A stretch of DNA of 64,000 bases from Antedon mediterranea (GCF_964355755.1 NC_092679.1:10594932-10658931), one strand, 5' to 3'. Shown: positions 24,225 to 35,945, numbered from the stretch's first letter. Numbers and translations are program-made. Notes: generated from the letters alone by a model not told the origin.

Positions 24225-25345
24225 GGGTAAAGTTCAGTAAATCGCGCGTTACTTTTATAATACTATACTGATTTTAACCACCTAATGTAACCCTGTTCAC
24301 TAATGAAATTGAGTTAGATAATTAGTTATTGACAAAGCGAATTTGGCTTCAACAATTTGCCCCAAATAGGGGTGTTTTCCGATCGCGGTATACACTGTCT
24401 AATGGATGTCCATCTTGCAAAATACCCGCACACAATAATACGAGGATGCTTCGCATTTACCCTCTCCTTCTACGATCATTGTTTTTAATAGCTTAAAAAA
24501 CCGGTTAAACAGCTCGAGTACAGCATCATAATGTTGAAGACAGGCCGATTTTCTTTAAAAAATACTATTTTTATAGATTTGATTTACGATGAATGGAACA
24601 TTCCAATATAATTATTTGCTTTAACACAAGTACCTCTGTAGGTAAATTTATAGGCCCTTGGGGAATAAACCTAATACCTTTAGATATAATATTGCAATGC
24701 TTGGACAATACTGTAAATACATATTAACCATTTTTGGTTGCCATTTGAAATTTGTGAGTGTGGGTATTGATATATAAACACATGTACAAATAAACTTATT
24801 ACTGTGAGTGTTGGTAGGCCCTACTTTTAGATATATAAATGCACAATATAAAAATAAACATTATTACTGACAGTTGCTTCTCAACGTTTGTATTAATTAA
24901 TAATTACAAAAAATATAAAAAAATCGTTGTAGTGGTGTATCGTTACACTACTTTACTATTTCAATCGACTATGACATTGACAGTTTTAACAAAGTATTAA
25001 ATTGCAAATGTTATTTATAGACCATCATGAACAAATATTTCGTTACTGAGTGGATAAAGAATATATTTCAAAATTGTTCCTTTTTGTACCCATCCTCTTC
25101 TACATCCCTCAACCCTAATGTTACATACAAAACACAAATTAGGTTTGTTTACAAAAAATTTGGACTCATTTTCTGACAAATTTCTCTTTCGGAAATAGGA
25201 ATTATCCAATGGTGCAAATTTCAGTTGATTACATAAATCATCATGTCTATTTATTCGTTTCTGTAAATAATGCAAGACAATGTATTATAGTCCTGCGGTA
25301 CGTACATTTCGAATCGCCAGTTTTTTTATGCTGAACCATCTGTGG
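24225..25345 (-). repeat. Repeat family A, long copy
   Basis: It shares with 35040-35940 the blocks TTTTAACCACCTAATGTAAC, GCCCCAAATAGGGGTGTTTT, CTAATGGATGTCCATCTTG and CTCGAGTACAGCATCATAAT. The reverse complements lie at 60000-61010. The far end near 24880-25080 shares TTGACAGTTTTAACAAA and CGTTACTGAGTGGATAAAGA with those copies. The internal ORFs are short and unrelated to known proteins. It is probably a non-autonomous DNA element; terminal repeats were not resolved. Confidence 0.65.
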
Positions 25346-26125
25346 GCTCGCTTGCGTACTAGTGTTACTCAATTTTTTGTACATGGTAACGTTGGGTTGT
25401 TTTCAGCTGTCTAATAACATAAAATCAGAACTCCATAACAACTTTTAAATCTTCACTATAGATAACATTAACCTTTAACCTTTTTGCCTTCACAATTGTA
25501 AATAGTTTTATATCTTTTTTCTTTCTTTTTGTTTTTCTTTATATTTTATTTTTGTTATAAACATGTTTACTGAACCACTTTGGAAATCAGTACATTTGTA
25601 TTGAAAGTGTATTTCAGTTTAAAGAAAGAACAAATAAATACATAAACATAATCGTCTTATTTATTCATGTACATATTATGATTCGTTATGCCTTAACAAT
25701 TGCATTATAATAGCATTATCCATTTTTAATAAAGCATCAATAAAAAGATCTTGTTTCCTCTTTAAATGGGTTTTTATTTACATTAATGTATTTTTTATCA
25801 TTTTCGCTATTTAAAACCATAAACTGCCTGTGGTGTATAAAGCCAACCGAAAAGCCTGGAGGACTGGTGTGTTGTTTGATGATTATTTGACGAACTTGAA
25901 CTGCAATCAAATGAGGTTTCAGGGTAGAAATATTTTATTATTTTCTTGATAACGCTTCCTCTCATGTTGGATTACAAAAGAGCAACGTCGAACTCACAAG
26001 AGTGTCTTCAAAATGTATTTTTTAACTTGAATTATTAGTTATTAGTTTACCAAACTAAATAAAATTATTGTCATTATTATTATTATTATCATATATCGTA
26101 TCATATTAAACAGATATAAACAAAC

Positions 26126-26243
26126 CATTGATAGCTTTTAAAGTGTCAGTATCTTCAAAAATAGCATCACTGCAAACATCTTCAACTGCAGTTTGTTGTA
26201 CAGGAGTACTTGACAATCTTGTGCTATCACTACTCACAGACAC
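26126..26243 (-). CDS. INO80: INO80 exon 10 (acidic/serine linker)
   Basis: The acceptor is TTAATTTCAG before 26243 and the donor is AATG|GTTTGT. It enters in phase 0 and leaves in phase 1, which fits exons 9 and 11 exactly. It codes VSVSSDSTRLSSTPVQQTA and then an acidic VEDVCSDAIFEDTDTL. This corresponds in position to the poorly conserved linker before the basic tail of INO80. The residue match is weak; phase and splice sites carry the call. Confidence 0.7.
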
Positions 26244-27429
26244 CTGAAATTAAACATAACATGTTTTTTTCCTTAACAATACGTAAATATATAAATTAAA
26301 TGCAGTAAAAAGTATTTTTTCCTAGACGTTTACATTTTATTTATTTCGGACATTTCACCTTTACAATGGCAATCACACTCACTGTGGTGTGGTAACAAAA
26401 TTAACATCAACAGTATAAATATATAGTAGGAATTTCAGTAGGAAAACAAAATATATATGTACTATATTTACAAAGCAACAACACAGGGGAAAAGCAGAAT
26501 ATAATAATTTTTTTAGTTCTGATTGTTTCTCCGAAGCAGCTCTTGTATAGACATTTTCATAGATTTTTCCCTGATCCAGGCGGATTTACTCATTATTTTT
26601 CCCATGGTTAAAAAAGCCTGTTATTGTTTGAAACAAAGTGTTTTTTATTATCTACAATATATTTATCATTGGTATTGGGTTTGTTTTCAGCTTAAACGTG
26701 ACATGAATCCATGGAAAACGATGTGACAACTGGAGTGTGTGGCCGCACCATCCAAGATTAAACATGATATTAATATTTAAAACAAATAGTTGTTTTCGTT
26801 TGTTGTTGTATGGGGTTGGGGACTGAGATGAGATATGGCATAATTAGTTGAAATATGTAAGAAAATATATAAGACTCACTAGGACCTCATCTAGACCATG
26901 GTTGGGACTGAGGTAAGAAAAATTTGAAAATCCAAACCAATTTTTTTTAGGTAGGGCTTCTGCGGTCAATTTAATGGTTGTCGATAAATTTTGAAATTTT
27001 GTTTGCTACATTAACCTAGATTAATGTGTTTATAAACTTTGAGTTGTTATCCTTAACCAGATGTTCTTGAATCTGTGTCTTTAAATGTCGGGAAGGTTTC
27101 CCAATTTACTGTAATAGGCATCAGTCCACACAATTAAATGATAGACCACACTGGATTTAGAATAAAAACAAATTACCTAAAATGTAAAAAAAAAAAAAAA
27201 TTACCTAAAAATTATCAATTGTTATATGTTAATGTTTACATAATTTAGTAATATTATGTGGTTACAACTCTTTTATTTGTTTTACCCTTTCACACGATCG
27301 GTCGAGTGGGTGCATCACATCACAATATAAAAATATCCATCCGTGCATGATGCATTCTGGTATTTATAACGGGCCGCTCAAATTATTAGAATCGACTTTA
27401 AAACGTTTAAAATTATCGCAACAGGTCTA

Positions 27430-28160
27430 TATGAAAATGATTATGCCATCCTATGACATGAAGTAAATGTTTACACTACAGTGATGAATTGTGTCTATTT
27501 TTTGTTATACAGTGTTCAGTAGTTTTACAGAATACACTGTATATATTATATACATTGTAGCATAGAAGAAATTACGAGACCCATCTTTTATTCCAACTTT
27601 TAACATGATGACGCATTAAAATGAAACATGACGATAACAACTTTATAAGATAATTATCTTCATAATTACATTCATACAAATTTGAAAAAAAAAAAAAAAA
27701 ATCAATTGCGAAAACCATTTTTCTACTTTTTGTACGAACTGTGCGCAAAAGTGAGTGCACAAAATGCAAACGATTTAGAAAATTTATAAATTCTCAAAAT
27801 AACCTTTTAATTTTAAATACGCGTACCCGCTATTGTGTAGCATGCTATTGCTAACATTTCTCCATAATATGAAGTATACTTTTGTAAAGTTTCATTGAAA
27901 AATATTTTTTGGTTCCGATTTTAGGATCAACCATAACATTTCATAAAATCATGCTGCGCGACTCTGAAATCATTTTTTCTGCACATCTACAGTTAGAGGT
28001 CAATCTTCTGACAAGTTAAGTTAAGTTAAACAAATGTTATGTTGACAAGAGTTACAGATATAGCTGCAACTAAATTCGTGGAAAGAAGATTAAGATAGAA
28101 GGAAAAAAAAGATCAATGACAATGTCAAGGGGTTATCCACTAAGTGCAGATAACCAATTA
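27430..28160 (+). repeat. Helitron-like family B, diverged copy
   Basis: Shared with 55240-55400, 56815-56950 and 40420-40620 are the GTGTAGAATAGGTGAAAT-type block (here TTGTAGCATAGAAGAAATTA), ATTCCAACTTTTAACATGAT and the TTATGTT...GAGTTA segment. Its right end is GGTTATCC-N-GGATAACCAATTA-like (28127-28157), matching 57470-57506. It is non-coding. Confidence 0.5.
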
Positions 28161-29103
28161 GTAAGTAATATTTTCGACACACAATATATTTGTTTTCTGT
28201 CTAATTTTTATTTAATGTATGCTTGTTAATGTATCTCATTGAGACTATGCCTCTGATATAAAAGTGGGTTCAGCTCACAGCCATTTTCAAAAAAAGTAAA
28301 CAGGTAAATATGATTACAAAATGTGTGCAATCGACAAAATAGTAGAAATTTGTCAACAAAGTGTTTTATCCTCCTCAAAGTACTGTATGTAAATGGAAGT
28401 AGAGTGTATTAAATAATACGATAAAATGGTCAAAAGAACTGATATGAGAATAAAGGGTATTCAATAAAAAAAAATGTGAATACTTTGAATTTGGCAAAGT
28501 AATATCATTTTTTTGGTAAAGACAGTCAAGTATTATTCATAAACATACATAGGTAAAAAAAACATTTTAAAAAATGTATGCAAAAGAATCTTATTTAGAT
28601 TTAATGAATATGGTATTTCAAAAGTTAAAATAATATTTTTTAAACAAAGAAAAATGTTTAAGGTCCAGTTCATACCTATGGTGTTAGGGATTCGTACAAT
28701 GCTTGTAGAGTATTTGTGGAAAATGGTTGATAGAACTGTTTAAGCGTACAACACTGCTGTAATTAGGTTATATGCATTATCGTGCATATACCTTTATTGA
28801 TTTCGTCACAACCTTTATTTATTCTTTCTTTAGCAGTATTTTGTCCGTCAATTATCTTGAGATAAATTTAAAATAAGTTTTCTGTTATGTTAATTTTTCT
28901 TTTTTAACCAGTAAACTAAATATTCAATAGAGAGTTTACGAAACACGACGGGAGCTCAGACAACGAGTGATTGACAGTGATAGCCACGCCCACTGGCGAC
29001 ACTGCGCCTGCGTAAGTAATTTCACCAGTTGTCGTCTAGTAGCAGACAACTGCAAAATTGCTGTTTTGCAGTTCACAGTGCACGAAAAAAAATTACAAAC
29101 AAT

Positions 29104-29957
29104 GACTTCTCAATTAGCTGCCCAAAGTATGTATGTTTATATTTAAAATGATCATCAATTAAATAATGGGATCCTAAATAATGTTTGCATCGATTTCTGA
29201 TTTATGACCTAATTTAATAATAGATAAAATTATCACTTAAAATAAAGTGCCATTTGCTGCCTAAAAAAGTAGGCTAGAAAGAATAGGCCGCAGGTTGGCG
29301 CACCTAGGCTAGGCCTAATAGCTATTACTATCTAAGCTTAGGCTACTACTAGGCCTAACTAAACTACGGCCTATTCTATGCCTAGTCCTCCTACATATAC
29401 TAAGTCACTAACTAGGCCTAGCTAGGCTGGGAAGGCCCTCTATTTTTTTACCTCCTATTCATATTGCCACGCTGTGTAGGTAGGCCAGGCCTATAATAGA
29501 CCTGTCTACATTGGTTTACCTAGATTTGGTTTGAGGCCTAGCCTATAATATACTGAGCTATAACAACATCAATGACAGAATACTTTTATTCAGTAGTGTT
29601 ATTGATTGATATTATACATACATTTTTTATCCTATTTTAGCAAAAAAAATATCTCCAACTAAGAAGTGGTCTCCAGAAAAGGATGACCAGTTAGTGAAGG
29701 AAATGATACATTGGATCCTTTCCAGTACAGAGAAAGAAGGCAGCAACACGGAAAAGTATGGAAAGACATTGCAGGCAATCTTTCACCATCTTTCGACTTT
29801 ACTGTAACTTAGATGGAAGAAATGTAAGGGATAGATGGAATCTATTAAAGGACAAGTTGAGGGCAAAATTGAATAATGAGATAAGAGGGTCTGGTATCGC
29901 TCCATCAGCATTATCAGAAACAGAAGCTGCAATAGAAGATTTGCTAAGTCAGGAGTA
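29104..29957 (+). pseudogene. Harbinger Myb/SANT-like accessory protein gene
   Basis: Exon 1 starts ATGACTTCTCAATTAGCTGC at about 29103 and has a GTATGT donor after codon 8. Exon 2 begins after TATTTTAG at 29640. It codes KKWSPEKDDQLVKEMI, a tryptophan-anchored Myb/SANT helix, then (after a frame slip near 29735-29800) LDGRNVRDRWNLLKDKLRAK and a C-terminal SETEAAIEDLLSQE before a stop at 29955-29957. In active Harbinger elements this partner brings the transposase to the nucleus and to the ends. The frame slip makes this copy likely inactive. Confidence 0.75.
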
Positions 29958-30022
29958 AAATGCCTTAAACATAAGATCAGAGAGTGGTGATGCAGCCACA
30001 GCACGAGCTGCAGGTGAGGTCG

Positions 30023-30290
30023 TGAGGTGGTTTCCCGAATGATCGTAAAATCAAAATGGTACTGGGTATGACCAACTAGCGTTATTGTCACCGACTAGTC
30101 ATCCATTCATATAAGTACTGATGTAGTAGCCTACCTGTACGGTGACCATATAATGTGACCCGAGGCATGACTAACTACGACTTTTAGTTGATAGAAGATT
30201 GAAAAAAATTGTTAATAAGAGTTGTACTGTATGTGGATGTTTAATGAAATTATGTCAATAATGTTTACACACTAGGCATATAAATAGGGA
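30023..30290 (+). repeat. 270-bp repeat, copy 2, nested in Harbinger
   Basis: It is a direct near-copy of 14716-14985, beginning GAGGTGGTTTCCCGAATGAT. Its location just after the Myb gene stop indicates that it inserted into the Harbinger element after or before that element's transposition. Confidence 0.7.
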
Positions 30291-30421
30291 TAAGAAATTG
30301 TATTTTTAGGTTTCTTCTATAGCCCTCTCTGTTTTTGATAAAGGTGGTCTCCCATCTAACTTAAAACCATTAAAAGATTACTTGCTGAGTCCTTTAAAGT
30401 GTATATACTGTATAAGGTAAT

Positions 30422-30722
30422 TAATAATTGTGCAATATTAAAAACAATGCAATATCAACAACTTTTAAAGTAAACATGCTTATGTATTCTGTAGTAACAT
30501 TAATATATTTTAATGTTCAATATAAAGTTTAAACAGTTGAGTTCATAATATATTTTAACAAATTGAATACACTGTATTACACACGGTACAATAATAATTG
30601 TGCAATATTAAAAACAATGCAATATCAACAACTTGTAAATAAGTAAGTAAATATGCTTATGTATTCTGTAGTAACATTAATATATTTTAATGTTCAATAT
30701 AAAGTTTAAACAGTTCAGTTCA
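30422..30722 (+). repeat. Tandem duplication, two units of about 130-170 bp
   Basis: The block TAATAATTGTGCAATATTAA to AAGTTTAAACAGTT occurs at 30422-30540 and again at 30593-30716. The second copy differs mainly by a small GTAAGTAA insertion. It is inside the Harbinger element and non-coding. Confidence 0.8.
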
Positions 30723-30897
30723 TTTACAGTACTACAGTACTATAAATAAAATTGCCCTGAGACTTTACAGTATACCTAACTTACGTGTATCAATCTGATT
30801 GTATAAATATGATCCAATGTATTACTGTATTAAAATTATTAACTTTTAAAAGGTGTAAAATGATTTATTTTATAATTACTTGTATTGCCTGTATAAT

Positions 30898-32038
30898 TTA
30901 TCGGAAATATTCCTCAAGGGCAGGCGGATCTAATTTAAAGGTTTTGGATGTAATGTTGCCATAAAGACACGTGTGAGCATTTGTTAACAGACAACAAACT
31001 ACATAGATCTTCCCAATTGCACTTAAGCCTATTTTTTGGGTTTTCTTGAAGTCCACAAATTTCCAATTTTCTATGATATCTCTGAATAGCCATTCAACAG
31101 ACACCCTAGCCTGGCTCATGGATCTGTTAAAATCCTGTTGACCTTGTGTCAAGTTTCCTTTAAAAGGAGCCTGTAAATGGACACGAAGGGGATAAGCCGG
31201 GTCTCCATAAATGCAGAGAGGATCTCCATTTAGCCGTACGGCATAACGTTCTAACTGTTGTAATAAGTTGGATTCTCTTAACATGAAGGCATCATGGCGA
31301 CATCCCTCTATTGGTCCGAACAGGTTTGCGATTAGTCCATTTGGCGTGACAACTGACTGAAATTTTAATGAATGTACATGGGCCTGGCAAACATTGGCAC
31401 CATATCAATGTACCTGCATGGATATGCAAACCTTTTCAGCAAAATGCACAAAGTTTCGATGCCAGTAACTTTAAGACCGTTAACACATTTAACATCATCC
31501 TCTATCTGTAGAGCTCTCTGCAGTCGATAAATGTCTTCTTTTCGAAATCTTTAAATAAAATTGAAAGCATGTGTTGTAACTAAACTAAGTTGAATACCTA
31601 GCCTAGCCCTAGTAGTATAAATAAGTAGCCTATATTGGCTATAAATCATGAATAGGCCTAGGCCTATAATAATATTAAAAATACTGTATTATAGACAGAC
31701 CAACAATTTATTAAATCAACTTGGTGACAATAAATTAGCCAAAAAGATTAGCTCATAATTATGCCAGACAATACTACTTTCTCTAAAGCCTACCCTACTG
31801 CCTAACTAAGTCTTAGTAATAGATGAATGATTGGCTTGTGGGTGACTTATCCCCGGACTTACCTGAAAAACGCATTACATTCGTCGTCATTGTAAGATTC
31901 CAGATTAAATTTATTGTAATCATTGTACTGAACATTTAAATTATTTGTTTTATTAAGATTATATAAAAGCAAATATTCCTCAGGGTCAATTATATCTTCA
32001 TAAAGTGCGATATTTAATGCATCTTGTACGAAAGCCAT
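30898..32038 (-). pseudogene. Harbinger transposase (DDE_4-like), deleted and frameshifted
   Basis: Exon 1 (31863-32038) starts MAFVQDALNIALYEDIIDPE and ends with a GTAAGT donor. Exon 2 begins at 31548 after TTTAAAG and codes FRKEDIYRLQRALQIEDDVK up to DMVPMFARP. There it jumps, out of frame, to VHSLKFQSVVTPNGLIANL. It continues FGPIEGCRHDAF, IYGDPAYPL (second catalytic Asp) and ARVSVEWLFRDI (catalytic Glu), ending at 30898-30900. In the family, the stretch between these two parts carries the GxxDGT first catalytic Asp, so it is lost here. Exons 1 and 2 join in phase. The C-terminal 128 codons remain open. Confidence 0.85.
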
Positions 32039-32251
32039 GATGATTGTTTACAAACATATCAAGCCGAGCGTGACGCGACGTCGTCGTCCCATCGCGTATC
32101 GTAAACGAACTTTTTAAAGTGGACGACAACCAGCTTTTCACGCATCAGCGCGCACTGGTAATCCGTCGTCGTCCCTCTCCGTCGTGTTTCGTAAACTCTC
32201 TAATAATGAAAATCTAGTACTAAAAGGCTATAAACAATTCTCTGTACTTAC

Positions 32252-32374
32252 CACACTAAGTGGACTTGGTATAGCTGAATCCCGGTTAACTATAGAATCA
32301 TCATAATCATTACCAACAGGAAAATTGTCAGAATTGACATTGTTTCCTTTGAATTTTTTTGTGCCATTTTCTTT
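32252..32374 (-). CDS. INO80: INO80 exon 9 (DSAIPSPLS segment)
   Basis: The acceptor is CATATTCAG before 32374 and the donor is GTG|GTAAGTAC. It is phase 0 on both sides and 41 codons long: KENGTKKFKGNNVNSDNFPV, then GNDYDDSIVNRDSAIPSPLS. The DD-S-DSAxPSPxS motif is conserved with vertebrate INO80 in the same place. The Harbinger element ends only about 50 bp downstream of this donor, in the following intron. Confidence 0.85.
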
Positions 32375-33004
32375 CTGAATATGAAAATAAATCATACACA
32401 GGGTATTTGATTTTTAATATCATAATATAAAATATTCAATACAAATTAGAATGTGAAACAAAGGGATTAAGTTACCAAATGTAAATGTTGAAGGGAGTCA
32501 TATAGTGGTTACAAAAGTCAGGTTTGACATTAACACAGATGACAATTAATATTGATCACATGTCAGGGCACTCCTAACTTCATAGTGAATTATTTATAAC
32601 CGGTGAGGTATATGTTAAAAACAACGTATGCTAACTCAGTGCTAACTAGGTGCCGTGACGCAATGAAATTACTAAAGATAAACAAATAATGATTAAAAGA
32701 TTAACATTTTGCATAAGTCATATGAGTCATGGTTTTGTAGTGGAATTGAATGAAAATTACAGATAAAACAAGAACAGCTTTCACCATCGCGTTGCACCTT
32801 GCACTAAATACTGAATATTGCAAATGTTAAAATACGACTCATAAATTGTGGTCCATTTATCCTAGGTGTGCATGCGTAAACTAAATAGGTGCCCTGACGA
32901 ATGAGATTTAGACTCTTCATTCCTCTAAATAAATCAGATCCTTTAACAAAACAAAAGCAACGGAAGCAACGTGTTCTAGCATAATTTGAGGCCGTTTTAA
33001 TAAG

Positions 33005-33548
33005 ATTTAGGTCCCCGGAAATTGCAACTATACTTGATAATTATATGAAACAAAATTACAAGTCTACAGGAGCCACCATGGTTGGGATGGAGGAAAAGAA
33101 AATTAAAAAATATAGAGTTGCTAGGTTCCCGGAAAATGGATTATTCTTCGAAATATGAAACAATATATAGTCTCCAGAGCTCTACCATGGTTGGGGCTGA
33201 GCGAAAAAAATTTGAAAAATAGAAATGGAAATTCACTTATATAAATTGATATATGAAACAAAATTATAAGTCTACAGGACCAGCCCACCATGGTTAGGAT
33301 GGAGCTAAGAAAATTTTGGAAAATAGAGTTCCTGGAAATAAAACTTCTTATACTTTGAAATATGAAACAAAATATATATATAAGTCTCAAGGAGCCCCTG
33401 CCATGGTTGGGGCTGAGCTAAGAAAATTGTGAAAAATAGAGCTCCAGAGTTGCTAGGTCCCGGAAATTGGACTTATACTTTGAAATATGAAACAAAATAT
33501 ATGTCTCCAGAACAATCCCTACCATGGTGGGGCTGAACTAAGAACATT
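33005..33548. repeat. Tandem repeat, five units of roughly 100-120 bp
   Basis: Each unit has TCCCGGAAAT-like, then ATATGAAACAAAATATA-like, then CTCCAG/CTACAGGAGC and ACCATGGTTGGGGCTGAGCT followed by AAGAAAATT. CCATGGTTGG-type cores are near 33076, 33184, 33288, 33401 and 33519. A single diverged unit lies at 26870-26935. The 89-codon frame across it is an accident of the repeat. Confidence 0.8.
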
Positions 33549-33679
33549 TTCTGCTTGATATGCAGCTGTCCTAACCATTCACATTAGGCATAGAAAGTTA
33601 ATTCTATACTAGCCGGTGATATACTGGAATTTAATTAATTTGAAACGATAAGATGAGTAAATACAAATGTCTGTTTCTG

Positions 33680-33790
33680 CAATTAACCATACATATGGGG
33701 TATCAAAATGTAATTGAAATTGTACCAGGAAGGTTTTAAAATACATTTAAAAATGCCTCGAGTCTGGGGGTTTTGAAAAGGGGGTTTGGA
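33680..33790 (+). repeat. Short interspersed repeat (CATATGGGGTATC family)
   Basis: The core ACATATGGGGTATCAAAATG followed by AATTGTACCAGGAAGGTTTT recurs twice at 53050-53275. It lies directly beside exon 8 in the intron. Confidence 0.65.
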
Positions 33791-33804
33791 CAAAAACTAC
33801 TTAC

Positions 33805-33839
33805 GGTAGAAGGTAATTTTTCCAGTTTTCTCTTACAAT
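33805..33839 (-). CDS. INO80: INO80 exon 8 (35-bp microexon)
   Basis: The acceptor is TTTTCGTAG and the donor is ACC|GTAAGTAG. With the last base of exon 7 it codes YCKRKLEKLPST. Vertebrate INO80 has a longer basic, charged helix here. Joining exon 7 straight to exon 9 would create an immediate TAA, so a 3n+2 exon is needed between them, and this one fits exactly. Confidence 0.6.
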
Positions 33840-34414
33840 CTACGAAAACAAAACACAAGAATAACATTAGTAATTCGGTATACCAATTACACCGGAATCT
33901 ATAATGTTTAAATTTATAGGCAGAACGAGGTATAAACGAACAGTTGTATATACATACTCTGTGGCTCCTAAATACATTCCTATCATTTGAATGGATGTTT
34001 GTGGGTCACATGATAAAAAGTAAGTGCCCTATCAATCGCTCCACACAACAGTTTGAAATAAAAATACTTTGCGCATGCTACAGTGTGCATGCTACAGTGA
34101 GAGCGTTGTGAATGACTATAATTGTCGGTGGAACTGGAACTATGCGCGACTTCTCATAACAACAAAAAGAAATGGCGATCTCTGGTTGCAATTTTACTCT
34201 GTCGCGAGTGACATTACTAAATTACATGATGATGTAGACTCAATAACACCAAAATGCAAATCAAATATGTGGTAATCCCATCTTTAGATAATATAAAAAA
34301 AAAATTAGGTATCCTAGCCTATCCTAGGTCTATGTTTCAATCTGAACCCAATGTAGCCTAGGCTAGCTGGTCTACCTTTCATTCAATCTGAATGAAATGA
34401 CAAGAATCTACTTA

Positions 34415-34527
34415 GATGTTATATAAAACAATATATTCTTGTCGCCTCATGAAAATATAATCTTTCATCTTTTACCTCTTGAAACTATTTATACCATTAC
34501 GCTCATAAACATTCATTATTTGTTATA
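34415..34527. mobile_element. Hairpin MITE fragment next to exon 7 donor
   Basis: It shares with 61026-61205 the blocks TGTTATATAAAACAA, CTCATGAAAATATAATCTTT-like, AAACTATTTATACCATT and CATAAACATTCATTATTTGT. Its right end lies about 7 bp from the INO80 exon 7 splice donor (34540). Confidence 0.6.
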
Positions 34528-34540
34528 CTAGTTGTCTTAC

Positions 34541-34643
34541 AGTTCTTTTCAATTTCTTCATCATCGAGTAAGAAGGAGACAACTTCTTTTGGTTTTAATT
34601 GATCTGGTCGAAAATTACCACCAGATATTACCATTCGCTGAAT
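34541..34643 (-). CDS. INO80: INO80 exon 7 (post-helicase conserved segment)
   Basis: The acceptor is CTTTTTATTAAG and the donor is AACT|GTAAGAC. It codes IQRMVISGGNFRPDQLKPKE and VVSFLLDDEEIEKN, nearly identical to vertebrate INO80 (IQRMVISGGNF, LKPKEVVSLLLDDEE). This segment directly follows helicase lobe 2. It enters in phase 0 and leaves in phase 1. Confidence 0.97.
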
Positions 34644-35039
34644 CTTAATAAAAGAATTAAAAATATTTGTTAATCTATTAATGCAAGGTTATTTATTTAT
34701 TATGTATAAAAATAGCAATTACCAATGCTGAATTTAATTGATTTACATTAAAAAACAATATATATTATATTGAACAAGGGCTAGTGTTGCCCAAAAGCTC
34801 TGCTAACTGTTCTGGCTGTTTTATTTTATCGTTTTGATTTAGCTTTTCGCTTTTTTTGTATCTCCATTGAGATCCAGCCACTGATACCCACAGCATTGTC
34901 ATTTTTTCAGTAATTTGAATTTGGATTTATTATATATAGATATATGAATCTTATTATATTAATAGAAAAATGGTAAACTCTATACTTAAGTATATAGAAT
35001 GCTTCTCCATCTACAATACAATTTGAGTTATGGAGCATA

Positions 35040-35945
35040 TGTTTATAATATAATATACTTTTGGTAATGATTTTAACCACCTGATGTAACCCTGTTTACT
35101 AATTAAATTGAGTTAGATAATTAGTTAATGACAATTAAAACGAATTTAGGTTCAACGATGTGCCCCAAATAGGGGTGTTTTCCCAATCGTAGACACTGTC
35201 TAATGGATGTCCATCTTGAAAAATACCCACACACAATAATACAGGGTTGCTTCGCATTTTCCTATCTCCTCCTACGATAATTGATTTTAATAGCTGAAAA
35301 CCGGTTGAACAGCTCGAGTACAGCATCATAATGTTGAAGACAGGCAGATTTTCTTTAAAAAATACTATTTTGATAGATTTAATATACGTTTATACAAATG
35401 TTTTGATTTGCGATAAATGGAACATTTCAATCTCTGTTCCACAAGTGTTTATTTCCTCAGGCGTCGTAAAGGCAAGTACACTCATAACATAAATTTGATC
35501 CATTTTTCAATCTGTGCTGCAGAGGTTGTATATAGGTATTTATTATGTACAATCAACTTTATTATTGCAGTTAAACCACCACCCACGATTAAAGCGAATT
35601 TACGATTTGCCACGAATAGAGGTGTTTTTTACAAATTGTGTTACCTTATATAAACATATATACAAATAAACTGTATTACTGACAGTTCCTTCTCAACGTT
35701 TGTATTATTTAATACTGTAATTACAAAAAAATTTAAACGTCGTATTAGTGATGTATCGTTACATGTACTGTACTATTTCAATCAACTATGACGGTGACAG
35801 TTTTAACAAATTATTAAATCGTAATGTTTTCCTGTTTTTAGTGGTATATTATTATTATTTGTAATACATGAAAACGATGAATATTTCGTTACTAAATGGA
35901 TAAAGAATATATTTAAAAATTGTTCGTCTTTGCGAGCAAAGCGAG
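35040..35945 (-). repeat. Repeat family A, long copy
   Basis: It is collinear with 24225-25100: TTTTAACCACCTGATGTAAC, CCCCAAATAGGGGTGTTTTC, TAATGGATGTCCATCTTG, CAGCTCGAGTACAGCATCAT and, at the far end, CGTTACTAAATGGATAAAGA. It has no recognisable coding sequence. Confidence 0.65.

Larger units (their letters stand above)
28929..32201. mobile_element. PIF/Harbinger DNA transposon, internally deleted
   Basis: Terminal inverted repeats of 23 bp start AGAGAGTTTACGAAACACGA (28929) and end TCGTGTTTCGTAAACTCTCT (32201). They are flanked by a 3-bp duplication, AAT at 28926-28928 and 32202-32204. Subterminal CG-rich sequence follows both ends. Inside are the two genes typical of the superfamily, a Myb/SANT-like gene on plus and a DDE transposase on minus, meeting tail to tail. 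A 270-bp foreign repeat (30023-30290) and a 130-bp tandem duplication lie between them. The transposase is deleted internally, so this copy should not be self-mobile. Confidence 0.93.

Noticed and set aside
23881-24240. 119-codon ORF as an intact gene
   Set aside because: Only its first two-thirds is pogo transposase. It opens after a frameshift and lacks most of the DDE domain.
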